Below are positions 7,480 to 16,149 of a DNA stretch of 64,000 nucleotides, piece by piece. Position numbers and translations under genes: made by a program. The stretch's first letter is position 1; each line of letters starts with the position of its first letter. The notes beneath the pieces are model-generated. The model ran no database searches. It had not been told where the DNA came from and saw only the letters and a list, made by a program, of their open reading frames with translations. The stretch is from positions 1-64,000 of IMG/VR virus record IMGVR_UViG_3300008267_000007. The stretch is one strand, 5' to 3'. Origin of the DNA: a virus.

Positions 7480-8094
7480 ATGAATTTATTAGTACAAAAA
7501 CAACAAGAATTAATTAATCTTTTAACAAACCAAGTTGCGGACTTAACTATGATGTCAAAAATCGAGTTAGGAGATGATGTAATTGAAGAACTACAAAAAA
7601 TTAATGGTCAGATAGAGAGCCTTAAAACCTCAGTACCCTTTATTGATGAAGTAGAGATATTTAATGCCACAATGGGTAAACCAAATAACTATGAACCTAC
7701 TATCCCAGACTATAAAGAATGGAAATTTGTATATGACTTCATCCTTGAAGAACTTGAAGAATATAGAGAAGCTTGCGAAGCAGGAGACATCGTTGAAATT
7801 TTGGATGCTTTGTGTGATATTACTTATGTTGCCACTGGGAACGGTGCTATGTTACATGGCCTTAAGGATAAGATATGGCCAGCATATCAAGAAGTACAAG
7901 CTTCAAATATGTCAAAAGCTTGCAGAAATGAAGAAGAAGCTAAAGCTACTGTCATTAAGAGAAGCGTCGAGCAAAATGAAAAATGCCATTACGAAAAAGT
8001 TGGAGACTATTATATCGTCTATAGAAGCCGAGATAAGAAAGTAATGAAGAATGTAAACTACTTTAAACCAAATCTAAAACAATTTTTTAATTAA
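7480..8094 (+). CDS. MazG-like nucleotide pyrophosphohydrolase
   Basis: 204 aa. All-alpha NTP-PPase signature: ILEELEEYREACEAGD (88-103) gives the ExxxE metal motif and EILDALCDITYVATGN (106-121) the ExxD motif. Members remove pyrophosphate from (d)NTPs, often non-canonical ones, and phage versions are linked to nucleotide-pool control or (p)ppGpp turnover. An N-terminal coiled-coil-like stretch (1-55) precedes the domain, and a Lys-rich tail follows. Exact substrate cannot be read from sequence. Confidence 0.85.
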   Translation: MNLLVQKQQELINLLTNQVADLTMMSKIELGDDVIEELQKINGQIESLKTSVPFIDEVEIFNATMGKPNNYEPTIPDYKEWKFVYDFILEELEEYREACEAGDIVEILDALCDITYVATGNGAMLHGLKDKIWPAYQEVQASNMSKACRNEEEAKATVIKRSVEQNEKCHYEKVGDYYIVYRSRDKKVMKNVNYFKPNLKQFFN

Positions 8095-8105
8095 AAACAG
8101 ATAAT

Positions 8106-8474
8106 ATGGAAACTATTATATTACTAATTGTAACTACAATATTCGTATCAGTACTCGTTGCATACTTCCTAACAAGACAAGAGGATATACAAGAGGAATC
8201 TCCCCTACAAAAGGTATTGAACAAGTCAATGGAAAAATCGGCAAAAGACATTAAGGTAAAGGATGCAGTAGTGGTAAAACCCAGAGTAACCAAGGTTAAT
8301 GCCTCACCCGAGCTACTACAGCTTATAGAGCATTCCAACGAACTCGCCAAGGAGCTAGAGAACATTCCTACAGAAGACCTCGTAGCCTACGCAGCCAATA
8401 TAAGCACGCAAGGCAGAGAACCGGTAAAGTCTGTTAAAAAAAGAAAGTACTATCCTAAGGCACCTAAAAAGTAA
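8106..8474 (+). CDS. small N-terminally anchored membrane protein
   Basis: 122 aa. One membrane segment at residues 2-22 (IILLIVTTIFVSVLVAYFL) and a charged soluble region with a basic C-terminus (KKRKYYPKAPKK). Several codons late in the gene are more GC-rich than in neighbours (CTCGTAGCCTACGCAGCC), hinting at a different origin. A terminator follows. Function unknown. Confidence 0.7.
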   Translation: METIILLIVTTIFVSVLVAYFLTRQEDIQEESPLQKVLNKSMEKSAKDIKVKDAVVVKPRVTKVNASPELLQLIEHSNELAKELENIPTEDLVAYAANISTQGREPVKSVKKRKYYPKAPKK

Positions 8475-8502
8475 ATACTTCTTTAGTTACGTTATTTCAA
8501 TT

Positions 8503-8535
8503 GCACTAACACCTAATCACTGTTAGTGCTTTTGT
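8503..8535 (+). terminator. intrinsic terminator
   Basis: 9-bp stem GCACTAACA / TGTTAGTGC (8503-8511, 8521-8529) with a T-rich tail (TTTTGTT). It closes the metabolic operon before DNA polymerase. Confidence 0.8.
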
Positions 8536-8562
8536 TATCTTGTAACAATTATTACGAATTTA

Positions 8563-8594
8563 TTTGGAATCTCAACTAAAATAACGTATATTAT
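8563..8594 (+). promoter_or_regulatory. promoter for the DNA polymerase operon, TTTG-N20-TATATTAT
   Basis: TTTG 8563-8566, 20-base spacer, then TATATTAT 8587-8594, preceded by ACG instead of TCG. It lies 20 bases before the start of the polymerase gene. Confidence 0.75.
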
Positions 8595-8614
8595 ACAATA
8601 AAAAGGTTTATAAA

Positions 8615-10345
8615 ATGAGTTATAAAAATATTACAACAACATCCTTAGGTAAAAATCGTCATCAAATCACATTATGGACTGATGATGGGGTTGAGCAGTA
8701 TGAATTTCAAAATTATGCTTATGAGAAATGTTATGAAAAAGACTCAACTCATACTAGTTTAAAGGGTGAACCCCTAAAAAAGGTTACTTACTGGGAACGT
8801 GACAATCCTTTTATTCATTACCATGATATGCCTATACATCAAAAATTTTTAATTGATAAGTATGGCATTAATGATGAACCCTCAACTTCACATAAAGAAA
8901 TATTCTTTGATATTGAGATTGAAATGGGAGGAGCACTTACCCCAGAATATATAAAAAGAGCACCTAAACCCGTTACCTCAATTGCTTGGTGGTATAAGCA
9001 AGAAGATAAATGGTATATCTTAATTTTAGATAAAGAAGGTAAAATCCCATCATCAACTGTGGGGAATAAACAAATAATCTCAGTCCCCAATGAAAGGGAA
9101 TTATTAACTAAATGGTTAAATTATCTAAATAAAATCCAACCTGATATATTAATTGGGTATAATAGTGATTATTTTGATATACCTTACCTATATTGGAGAA
9201 TGTACCATCAATTAGGTGAGCGTAAAGCTAATTCATTTTCTCCTATAGGTAAAATAAAAGAACCATCATTTCAGGGTACAGATGGGAATACTATATTCGA
9301 CCCAGATCAACCTATTAGAATTGAGGGTTTATATTCTTTAGATTATATTCGTTTACATAAAAAGTATTCTATGTCTGATGAACCGTCTTATAAATTAGAT
9401 GCTTTAGGTGAAAAATATTGTAAATTAGGTAAAATTGAATACGATGGTAGTTTAGATAGGTTATTTGAAACCGATAAAGAAAAATTTATTGAATATAACT
9501 TTCGTGATGTTGAAATCTTAAAAGCTCTAGATGCCAAATTTAATTATATTGGTCTAACTAAAAACTTGGCACATAAAGGTAAAATCCATTATGATGATGT
9601 ATATCAATCATCTAAAATCCATGATGGTGCTATTTCAGCATATCTGTTAAGTGAAGGTATAGTTCCACCTTCAAGAGATAGAAACTTAATGAGCAAGAAA
9701 AATTATGCTGGTGGTTACTTATTCTGCCCTAAAGCTGGGTTATACCGCTACATGTTTGATGAGGATTTAACTTCATTATACCCTTCAATTATCATGTCTC
9801 TTAATATTGGAAAAGAAACATTAGTTGGTAGAATACTGGATTTCAATGATAGGAATAATAGATTAGGTTTAAATGATTTACAAGCAGATGAAGAAGACCA
9901 ACTACGAAATATGGAATGGTTTACTAACCAAAACAAATTCAACAAAATTGATTGGACAAGCTCAAAATTAGTTAAACTACTCACTCAATATAATTTGGCT
10001 ATATCAGCAAATGGTGTTATATTCCGAACTGATACCCCATCTGTATTATCTACAATTTTAGCAAAATGGTTTGAAGAAAGGGTTTTATACAAGAATCTAA
10101 TGAAAAAAGCATATAAAGCTGGAGACGTAGTAGGTGGTGAAAAATATCATTTAATGCAATATACCATGAAAATCTTGCTAAATTCGCTATATGGAGCTAC
10201 AGCTTTACCTACATTTAGATATGGAAATGTAATTTTATCTGAGGCTATTACATTAAGTGGTCAACGTATCATTCAAGAATCAGCACTTTGTGCTAATAGA
10301 CATATGAACAAAGTTATTCGTAATGAAATTAAATTAGAAATATAA
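8615..10345 (+). CDS. 43: DNA polymerase family B, N-terminal part (exonuclease and palm motifs A/B)
   Basis: 576 aa, T4 gp43-type. The 3'-5' exonuclease motifs are complete: Exo I FFDIEIEM with D99/E101, Exo II GYNSDYFDIP (181-190), Exo III YNFRDVEIL (294-302). Polymerase motif A DEDLTSLYPSI (382-392) holds D384 and motif B KILLNSLYGA (519-528) the Lys/Tyr pair. Motif C is absent: the protein ends with KLEI soon after motif B. The TAA overlaps the next ATG (TAATG), and motif C occurs in the 10610 gene in the same reading frame. The polymerase is thus split between motifs B and C by a 264-base insertion; the two chains must assemble to work. Confidence 0.95.
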   Translation: MSYKNITTTSLGKNRHQITLWTDDGVEQYEFQNYAYEKCYEKDSTHTSLKGEPLKKVTYWERDNPFIHYHDMPIHQKFLIDKYGINDEPSTSHKEIFFDIEIEMGGALTPEYIKRAPKPVTSIAWWYKQEDKWYILILDKEGKIPSSTVGNKQIISVPNERELLTKWLNYLNKIQPDILIGYNSDYFDIPYLYWRMYHQLGERKANSFSPIGKIKEPSFQGTDGNTIFDPDQPIRIEGLYSLDYIRLHKKYSMSDEPSYKLDALGEKYCKLGKIEYDGSLDRLFETDKEKFIEYNFRDVEILKALDAKFNYIGLTKNLAHKGKIHYDDVYQSSKIHDGAISAYLLSEGIVPPSRDRNLMSKKNYAGGYLFCPKAGLYRYMFDEDLTSLYPSIIMSLNIGKETLVGRILDFNDRNNRLGLNDLQADEEDQLRNMEWFTNQNKFNKIDWTSSKLVKLLTQYNLAISANGVIFRTDTPSVLSTILAKWFEERVLYKNLMKKAYKAGDVVGGEKYHLMQYTMKILLNSLYGATALPTFRYGNVILSEAITLSGQRIIQESALCANRHMNKVIRNEIKLEI

Positions 10346-10608
10346 TGGCGTTAAAGGGACAATCAATTAGAAATGGGGTTACTATTACTCAAGATGGTAA
10401 AAAAGTAGAAAAACAAGTAATTCTTGATGAAAGTGTGAATTGGGTTGAATCTCAAGAAAATTTCTTCAAAAAAATGCTTAAGCAAGGAGGTAAGTGTAAG
10501 ATAAATGGCCATTTATATGAAATATTTCTTAAAGAGAGAACAGACATAGACTCAAAAGGGAATAGACCCGTTAATTTACCACCAGTTCCAGGAGAAAGAA
10601 CATTTTAA
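10345..10608 (+). CDS. small ORF inserted between the two polymerase parts
   Basis: 87 aa, basic, with beta-type stretches (GVTITQDGKKVEKQVILDE; CKINGHLYEIFLKERTDID) and a Pro-rich end (VNLPPVPGERTF). It overlaps the upstream stop (TAATG) and ends one base before the downstream ATG, so all three ORFs are translationally coupled. I see no intein motif, HNH, GIY-YIG or LAGLIDADG signature. It could be a free-standing structural piece that helps join the two halves, or the remnant of a mobile element. Function unknown. Confidence 0.75.
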   Translation: MALKGQSIRNGVTITQDGKKVEKQVILDESVNWVESQENFFKKMLKQGGKCKINGHLYEIFLKERTDIDSKGNRPVNLPPVPGERTF

Positions 10609-10609
10609 T

Positions 10610-11545
10610 ATGAAACATTTAGAAGATACCCCATGGTGGATTTGCGATGAAGGTGATTTTAACTTCTGTGCTTATGTTGACACAGATTCCAATTATTTTA
10701 ATGCTGAGCCTTTATTATTACACCTTTATCCTGATTTTGAAACTAAAACTGATCAAGAAAAAGATGATATATTAGAAAAAGTGGCTCTTAAGTATCAAGA
10801 CATTATAACAGAATATTATAATACATTAGCTAAAGAAGCTTTTAATGTCCCAACTCATAGGCTTGAAATGAAAACTGAAGCTGTTATACGTTCTGCTTAT
10901 TTTAGAGCGACTCGTAGATATGCTCAATGGATTACTAAAAAAGAGGGTAGGCCTATAGAAGAACTTGATATTAAGGGATTAGAATTCAAAAAAGCTAACT
11001 TCCCTAAATATTTTGGAACATTTTATCAAAGTATATTAGAATTAATTATTAAAGGTACTCCTCAATCTATTATTGATAAACAAATATCAGATTTTAGAAA
11101 TGAAGCGACCTCACCTAATGTAGATTTTTGTTTAATAGGTAATCCAACATCTGTTAAGGTGTTAAATGATTATGTTGAATCTATTCCTAAACCTGGTAAA
11201 ATATTATCTATTCTTAAAAAAGGTGCAGGTGCAAATGTTAAAGCTGCTACTTGCTATAATGATTTACTAAGATTTTGGAATTTAGATAAAGATTATAGTC
11301 AAATTGTACAAGGTGATAAAATTAAATGGGTATATTTAAAAGATAACCCATATAAAATGGAAGCAATCGCATTCATGGAGTTTGATATGCCAGATAAAAT
11401 TAGAGATTTTATTAACGAGTACATTGATAGAGATAAAAGTTTTCAAACTATATTACAAAACAAATTACAAGGGTTTTATGATGACCTAGAATGGTCTTTA
11501 CCCCCTGCTAACCCACTTATTTATAAATTCTTTACATTCGGATAA
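10610..11545 (+). CDS. 43: DNA polymerase family B, C-terminal part (motif C and thumb)
   Basis: 311 aa. Motif C AYVDTDSNYF (21-30) supplies catalytic D24 and D26. The rest matches the T4 gp43 palm-thumb: RATRRYAQWI, LDIKGLEFKKANFPK, KAATCYNDLLRFW, and the C-terminal IYKFFTFG, which resembles the clamp-binding tail at the end of T4-type polymerases. It begins in the same frame as the upstream part; ATG 10610 sits one base after the small ORF. Together with 8615-10345 it restores every motif of a family B polymerase. Confidence 0.95.
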   Translation: MKHLEDTPWWICDEGDFNFCAYVDTDSNYFNAEPLLLHLYPDFETKTDQEKDDILEKVALKYQDIITEYYNTLAKEAFNVPTHRLEMKTEAVIRSAYFRATRRYAQWITKKEGRPIEELDIKGLEFKKANFPKYFGTFYQSILELIIKGTPQSIIDKQISDFRNEATSPNVDFCLIGNPTSVKVLNDYVESIPKPGKILSILKKGAGANVKAATCYNDLLRFWNLDKDYSQIVQGDKIKWVYLKDNPYKMEAIAFMEFDMPDKIRDFINEYIDRDKSFQTILQNKLQGFYDDLEWSLPPANPLIYKFFTFG

Positions 11546-11547
11546 AC

Positions 11548-12270
11548 ATGGACAAAAAGTTATTAGTACAAACCATAGATAGTTTTTATTTAAATGGTCT
11601 AACCTCACAAGTAAAGCTTAAAGTGAAAGACAATCAAGTTCACGTTAAGTTTGCTACAGATAATAAAGACTGTATAGGTGAAATCACAGCCCCAATTGAG
11701 TTAGAGGATTGCGAAATAGGAATATACAATACGGGACAACTTCTTAAATTATTAGGAATTACCAATGATTATATTGATCTTAAACTTGCTAAGCAAGGAA
11801 ATCATTTTTTACGTTTAAATATCAGTGATAATCAATTTGATTTGGTTTATAACCTAAGCGATTTGGGGTTAATTCAAGATCCAAGTGTTATATCAAATTT
11901 ACCACCACATGACTTAGAATTTAATATTAATTTTGAATTTTGCCAAAAACTTATTAAGGCCCATAATGCTCTTGATAAACCTCCAAGACTCGAGATTGGA
12001 ATTACTAAAGATTTTCAAGACCAAGATGTTATTGGTTTTATTATAGGAGAAAAATCATCATATTCTAATAAAGTAAATTTCTCGGAACCAGGTACTATTA
12101 CTAACACAATAAAACCTATCCCATTTAGTGCTTTAAATCTTAGAGAAATAGTATCCGTTAATAAAAATGCTAAAGGTAAAGCATATATTTTTAAAGATGG
12201 TCTAATGAAAATCCAATTAGAAGAAGATGGAATTCAATCAGAATATTATCTTGTTGCTTTCTCTGAATAA
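11548..12270 (+). CDS. 45: DNA polymerase sliding clamp (gp45 type)
   Basis: 240 aa, close to T4 gp45 (228 aa). The spacing of strand-rich segments, an ECEIGIYN-like centre (LEDCEIGIYNTGQLLKLLG near 51-69, compare gp45 DVAIYDLNGFLGILSL), and the ending YYLVAFSE support it. It would form the trimeric ring that tethers polymerase and activates late transcription with gp55. It lies directly after the polymerase, as in T4-type gene order. Confidence 0.85.
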   Translation: MDKKLLVQTIDSFYLNGLTSQVKLKVKDNQVHVKFATDNKDCIGEITAPIELEDCEIGIYNTGQLLKLLGITNDYIDLKLAKQGNHFLRLNISDNQFDLVYNLSDLGLIQDPSVISNLPPHDLEFNINFEFCQKLIKAHNALDKPPRLEIGITKDFQDQDVIGFIIGEKSSYSNKVNFSEPGTITNTIKPIPFSALNLREIVSVNKNAKGKAYIFKDGLMKIQLEEDGIQSEYYLVAFSE

Positions 12271-12273
12271 AAA

Positions 12274-12305
12274 TTTGGATATCTGAATCTCATTTTGTAT
12301 ATTAA
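12274..12305 (+). promoter_or_regulatory. promoter, TTTG-N20-TATATTAA
   Basis: TTTG 12274-12277 and TATATTAA 12298-12305 with a 20-base spacer, 15 bases before the 12321 start. It probably drives the chaperonin genes. Confidence 0.7.
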
Positions 12306-12320
12306 CTTAAACATAAAATT

Positions 12321-12617
12321 ATGGCAAATCCACAATTCAAAGGTCGTCAAAAAGGCGATATTAAAAGTAAAACACTTATTGAAGATCCACTATTAGGTGA
12401 TTTTAAAATTAGTATAGATGATAATTGTTATAATTTGATTTATACTGACCCAAAAACTAAAAGTGAAAAAACTACAGGTTATTTTACTAATTTATCTAAT
12501 GCTTTATTTTCAATTTGTAAACAACAAGCTTTAGATACTCCCAATTATACTCTAAAAGAGTATGCTAAACAAATAGAAACAAATTTTAACACATTAACAA
12601 ATTCAATTAAACTATGA
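12321..12617 (+). CDS. hypothetical protein
   Basis: 98 aa, basic N-terminus (MANPQFKGRQKGDIKSK), then predicted beta and helix. It overlaps the GroES start by 4 bases, so it is the first gene of the chaperonin operon. I recall similar proteins beside replication genes in T4-like phages but cannot name a function. Confidence 0.7.
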   Translation: MANPQFKGRQKGDIKSKTLIEDPLLGDFKISIDDNCYNLIYTDPKTKSEKTTGYFTNLSNALFSICKQQALDTPNYTLKEYAKQIETNFNTLTNSIKL

Positions 12618-12907
12618 GTAAATTAAAACCTAGAATGGGCCAAATTGTCCTAAAACCTCTAGAAGAATCAGAAATGATGGTAGGTAATATTATTATCCCA
12701 GATGTTGGTAATGAAAAAACACTTACAGCTACAATTGTTGCAGTATCTGATGTTTACAACTATCATAGAGGTGAGTTAATACCTACAGATTTAGAAGTAG
12801 GTATGAAAGTTGTAGTACCACCAATGGGTGTACAAAAACATAAATTAAATAATGAAGAATATCTTATTACTTCACAAGAAAACATTTTATCAATTATTGA
12901 AGATTAA
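12614..12907 (+). CDS. groES: GroES-like co-chaperonin
   Basis: 97 aa, the usual GroES length. N-terminal KLKPRMGQIVLKPLEESE and the mobile-loop equivalent MMVGNIIIPD (21-30) end in the hydrophobic tripeptide III that docks on GroEL. VGMKVVVPPMGVQKHKLNNEEYLI gives the core barrel. In T4 the analogous gp31 helps fold the major capsid protein; here it is paired with its own GroEL two bases downstream, so the phage carries the full machine. Confidence 0.9.
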   Translation: MSKLKPRMGQIVLKPLEESEMMVGNIIIPDVGNEKTLTATIVAVSDVYNYHRGELIPTDLEVGMKVVVPPMGVQKHKLNNEEYLITSQENILSIIED

Positions 12908-12909
12908 TT

Positions 12910-14547
12910 ATGACAGAAACATCATTCGGAACAGAATTAAAAAGTAAATTACTATCAGGAGTTAAAAAGTTAAATGATAGTGTATCATCTACCTTAGGAC
13001 CTGCAGGTAGAACGGTATTAATCAAAGGTGAATATGGCCAGTTAACAGTAACTAAAGACGGTGTATCTGTTGCAAAGGCCTTTAAAGAATTAGAAGATCC
13101 AATTGAATCAACTGGGGCTGAATTAGTACAAAAAGTATCAATTAAATCTGCTAATGAGGTTGGAGATGGTACAACTACAAGTACTTTATTAACATATGCT
13201 ATTTTAGAAGAAGGTCTAAAACATGTTAATGCGGGCCAAAATGCAGTTGAAATTAAAAAAGGTATTGATGCTGCCGTAGAGGAATTAAAAGTAGCTCTTA
13301 ATAACTTGACAGAAGATATTTCCGATAATCAACAAATTAAAGAAGTTGCTACTATTTCTGGTAACAATGATGAAGAAATTGGAAACCTAATTGCTACTGC
13401 TTTAGAAAAAGTAGGTAGAGATGGAGTTGTAGCTATTGAAGAATCTAAATCAGGTGAAACGTCATTAGAAATTGTTGAAGGTATGCAATTTGACAGAGGT
13501 TATAAATCACCTTATTTTGTTACTGATAACAATACAATGACTGCTACATTAGATAATCCTTACATCTTAATCTATAACGGTAGAATTGGCAATGTAAATG
13601 AGTTAGTAAACGCTTTAACAATAGCGAATTCAGAAACTAAATCATTATTGATTGTTGCAGAAGATATTGATGGAGAAGCATTAGCAGTAACAATTGTTAA
13701 TAAAATGAGAGGTGTTGTAAATGTTGTGGCCGTTAAAGCACCAGATTTTGGAGATCGTAGAACAATGGCTTTAGAAGATTTAGCTATTATTACAGGTGGT
13801 CAAGTATTATCTAAAGACAAAGGTCATAAGTTAGATAAAATTGATGTTGCTACTTTAAAACAATGTATGGGTACAGCTCGTACTGCTACAATTGGTAAAG
13901 ATAAAACCACTATTGTAGATGGTAAGGGTGAAGAAGAAGTAATCACAGCTAGAGCAGCTGAAATTAAAACCCAAATTGATAATGCTAGTTCATCATTTGA
14001 AAAAGAGAAATTACAAGAACGTTTAGGTAAACTAATTGGGGGAGTAGCTATCATTAATGTAGGTGGTAATAGTGAATTAGAAATTAGAGAGAAAAAAGAT
14101 AGAGTAGAAGATGCTTTATTTGCTACAAAAGCTGCTTTAGAAGAAGGTATTGTAGTAGGTGGTGGAACTGCTTTATTATATGCTAGAAAATCAATTACTT
14201 TTGAAGGATCAAATGATTTTGTTTTAGGTAAGAAAATAGTTTACAGAGCTGTAGCTTCACCATTCCAAAAAATCCTAACTAACGCTGGTCATGATATTGT
14301 AGAAGTACAATACCTGGGTTCTAAATTAACTGACTCTGATAAAGGAAGTAATTGGGCTGGTCTTAACTATAAAGATTTATCAACTATTGATTTTAAAGAA
14401 GCTGGTATTATTGATCCTAAAAAAGTAACTCGTATTGCTTTGGAAAATGCAGCGTCAGTTGCAGGTACTATTTTAACAACAGAATCTGTAATTTACGAAA
14501 GGAAAGAAGATAAAGAAGAACAAAATCCACAACAAGGGATGATGTAA
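12910..14547 (+). CDS. groEL: 60-kDa chaperonin GroEL
   Basis: 545 aa, full length. Nucleotide-binding motifs are intact: [10 protein letters not shown] (27-36), TKDGVSVAK (48-56), [10 protein letters not shown] (85-94); apical-domain hydrophobic grooves and the equatorial [11 protein letters not shown] are present. The C-terminus has QNPQQGMM instead of many GGM repeats, so the cavity tail is short. ATP-driven folding of phage proteins, probably capsid, is the expected role. Phage-encoded full GroEL is known but rare. A GGAGCC hairpin follows. Confidence 0.97.
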   Translation: MTETSFGTELKSKLLSGVKKLNDSVSSTLGPAGRTVLIKGEYGQLTVTKDGVSVAKAFKELEDPIESTGAELVQKVSIKSANEVGDGTTTSTLLTYAILEEGLKHVNAGQNAVEIKKGIDAAVEELKVALNNLTEDISDNQQIKEVATISGNNDEEIGNLIATALEKVGRDGVVAIEESKSGETSLEIVEGMQFDRGYKSPYFVTDNNTMTATLDNPYILIYNGRIGNVNELVNALTIANSETKSLLIVAEDIDGEALAVTIVNKMRGVVNVVAVKAPDFGDRRTMALEDLAIITGGQVLSKDKGHKLDKIDVATLKQCMGTARTATIGKDKTTIVDGKGEEEVITARAAEIKTQIDNASSSFEKEKLQERLGKLIGGVAIINVGGNSELEIREKKDRVEDALFATKAALEEGIVVGGGTALLYARKSITFEGSNDFVLGKKIVYRAVASPFQKILTNAGHDIVEVQYLGSKLTDSDKGSNWAGLNYKDLSTIDFKEAGIIDPKKVTRIALENAASVAGTILTTESVIYERKEDKEEQNPQQGMM

Positions 14548-14554
14548 TAAATTA

Positions 14555-14574
14555 GGAGCCATGAAAATGGCTCC
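14555..14574 (+). terminator. hairpin, probable terminator
   Basis: GGAGCCATGAAAATGGCTCC: 8-bp stem with a GAAA tetraloop, but no T run (ATATATTT follows). It may be a partial terminator or an mRNA-stabilising hairpin between groEL and the clamp loader. Confidence 0.6.
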
Positions 14575-14587
14575 ATATATTTAAGTT

Positions 14588-15499
14588 ATGATAAATAAAA
14601 AACATTCACTTTGGACAGAAAAGTATAGACCTGATACTTTAGAAGGATATATTGGTAATGATAATTTCAAATCATCTTTACAGCAATGGATTGATTCTAA
14701 TGATATTCCACATCTATTACTTTGTGGGGGTGCAGGAACTGGTAAAACTACTGCCGCCAAATTAATCGTAAATAACATCAATTGCGATTCACTATACATT
14801 AATTGTTCAGATGAGAATGGTATTGATACCATTAGAGATAAGGTAAAATCATTTGCGTCAACTGCTAGCTTCAAACCACAAAAAGTGGTTGTAATGGATG
14901 AAGCTGATTTCTTGACAATTAATGCTCAAGCCGCTCTTCGTAATGTTATCGAAACATTTAGTTTAAACACTCGTTTTATCTTTACTTGTAATTATGTTGA
15001 ACGTATAATTGATCCTATTCAATCTAGAACTGTAGTATTTGAATTAACTCCACCTTCAATGAAAGATGTAGCTATGAAATGTATTCAAATTTTAGATGCT
15101 GAAGAAGTAACTTACTCTAAACCTGATGTCGCTGGTATTGTTAAACAAACCTACCCTGATATTAGAAAAAGTTTAAACTTATTGCAATCATCTGTTAAAG
15201 ATGGTGTATTAGAACCTAGTAGACTAATTACTAATTTTAATCAAACATCTGATAAGATTATAGAATTGCTAAAAACTAAAAATATTAAAAATTTTAACAC
15301 TATAAGACAGATAGTTGCTGATTCTAATATTAGAGATTACAATGAACTTTACAGAGCATTATTTGAAAGAGCAGATGAACATACAGACTCAGCCTTAGCT
15401 ACACTTATAATAGCAGACTATCAACATAAATCTATAATGGCACCAGATAAAGAAATAACTTTTTGTGCCTGCATATCAAAATTATTAACAACTAAATAA
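14588..15499 (+). CDS. 44: clamp-loader large subunit (gp44-type AAA+ ATPase)
   Basis: 303 aa. AAA+ features: WTEKYRPDTLEGYIG (9-23), Walker A GGAGTGKTT (47-55), Walker B VVVMDEAD (100-107), sensor 1 FTCNY (132-136), and the trans-acting Arg in PIQSRTV (143-149). T4 gp44 is 319 aa. Four copies with one gp62 would load the gp45 clamp. It lies close to the gp62-type gene, as in T4. Confidence 0.95.
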   Translation: MINKKHSLWTEKYRPDTLEGYIGNDNFKSSLQQWIDSNDIPHLLLCGGAGTGKTTAAKLIVNNINCDSLYINCSDENGIDTIRDKVKSFASTASFKPQKVVVMDEADFLTINAQAALRNVIETFSLNTRFIFTCNYVERIIDPIQSRTVVFELTPPSMKDVAMKCIQILDAEEVTYSKPDVAGIVKQTYPDIRKSLNLLQSSVKDGVLEPSRLITNFNQTSDKIIELLKTKNIKNFNTIRQIVADSNIRDYNELYRALFERADEHTDSALATLIIADYQHKSIMAPDKEITFCACISKLLTTK

Positions 15500-15506
15500 A
15501 TAAACA

Positions 15507-15743
15507 ATGGAAAAACCACAAGTAAGTTTAGATTTAAACAAGACTACACCTATTTTAACAGCTGCTGGAGGAAAAATTTGGCACCAAGGGTACATTTTAA
15601 GAAAAGTATCTAAATTTGTAACAGGGTCACCTGATGATAATGTTTTACCTATTCAAGTATTTTACGATCCTGAAACCGGAGATATCTTAAAAGAAGGATT
15701 ACCTGATGAACTTAGATTCATAATCGAGGATGCCACAAATTAA
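15507..15743 (+). CDS. conserved hypothetical protein
   Basis: 78 aa, beta-rich (GGKIWHQGYILRKVSKFVTG; VFYDPETGDILKEGLP), no membrane segment. It overlaps the gp62-type gene by 14 bases. I recall near-identical proteins beside clamp-loader genes in T4-like phages, but no function is known to me. Confidence 0.7.
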   Translation: MEKPQVSLDLNKTTPILTAAGGKIWHQGYILRKVSKFVTGSPDDNVLPIQVFYDPETGDILKEGLPDELRFIIEDATN

Positions 15744-16149
15744 ATCAGTTTTTGATTGGGTGAAACAAATCCAATATGATAAGTTACCATGGTCCTCATT
15801 TTCGAATGAGGAGCATGATATCTTTAGCAATTTTATGGTTAATAAGATAATATCAATGGACCCCCAATACATTGAAGTGGTTGCTGAGGTACAAGAATTT
15901 TCCATACCCAAGGAAAAGTTATATCAATTATATTGTCAAGTTTTACCCAAACAAAAATCGTTTTCAAAGTATATTAGACCCGCTAAGGCTATTTACAATA
16001 ATGAAGTACTAAGTTTATTAGCTTCTTATTTTCAAATTAGTACTAGAGAAGTTATAGATTATTGTAGTATTATAACTAAACAAGATGTTATAGAAATTTT
16101 ATTGCAAACTGGGAAACAAGATAAAGAAATTAAAAAATTATTAAAATGA
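15730..16149 (+). CDS. 62: clamp-loader small subunit (gp62 type)
   Basis: 139 aa against 187 in T4. The C-terminal half lines up with gp62: LYQLYCQVLPKQKSFSKYIR, then VLSLLASYFQIST and VIDYCSIITKQDV, against gp62 RGKRYGKWAK...LLAKRYQVN...AINYKSILTKN. The position right after gp44 supports it. It forms the collar chain that opens the clamp ring. Confidence 0.85.
   Translation: MPQIKSVFDWVKQIQYDKLPWSSFSNEEHDIFSNFMVNKIISMDPQYIEVVAEVQEFSIPKEKLYQLYCQVLPKQKSFSKYIRPAKAIYNNEVLSLLASYFQISTREVIDYCSIITKQDVIEILLQTGKQDKEIKKLLK

Noticed and set aside
7664-8044. ORF of 126 aa inside the MazG-like gene
   Set aside because: Shadow frame of a gene with clear catalytic motifs.
10345-10608. Intein or group I intron in the polymerase
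   Set aside because: No intein splice or homing-nuclease motifs; the ORF has its own start and stop and the flanking proteins have their own start codons. An intron cannot be fully excluded without RNA data.
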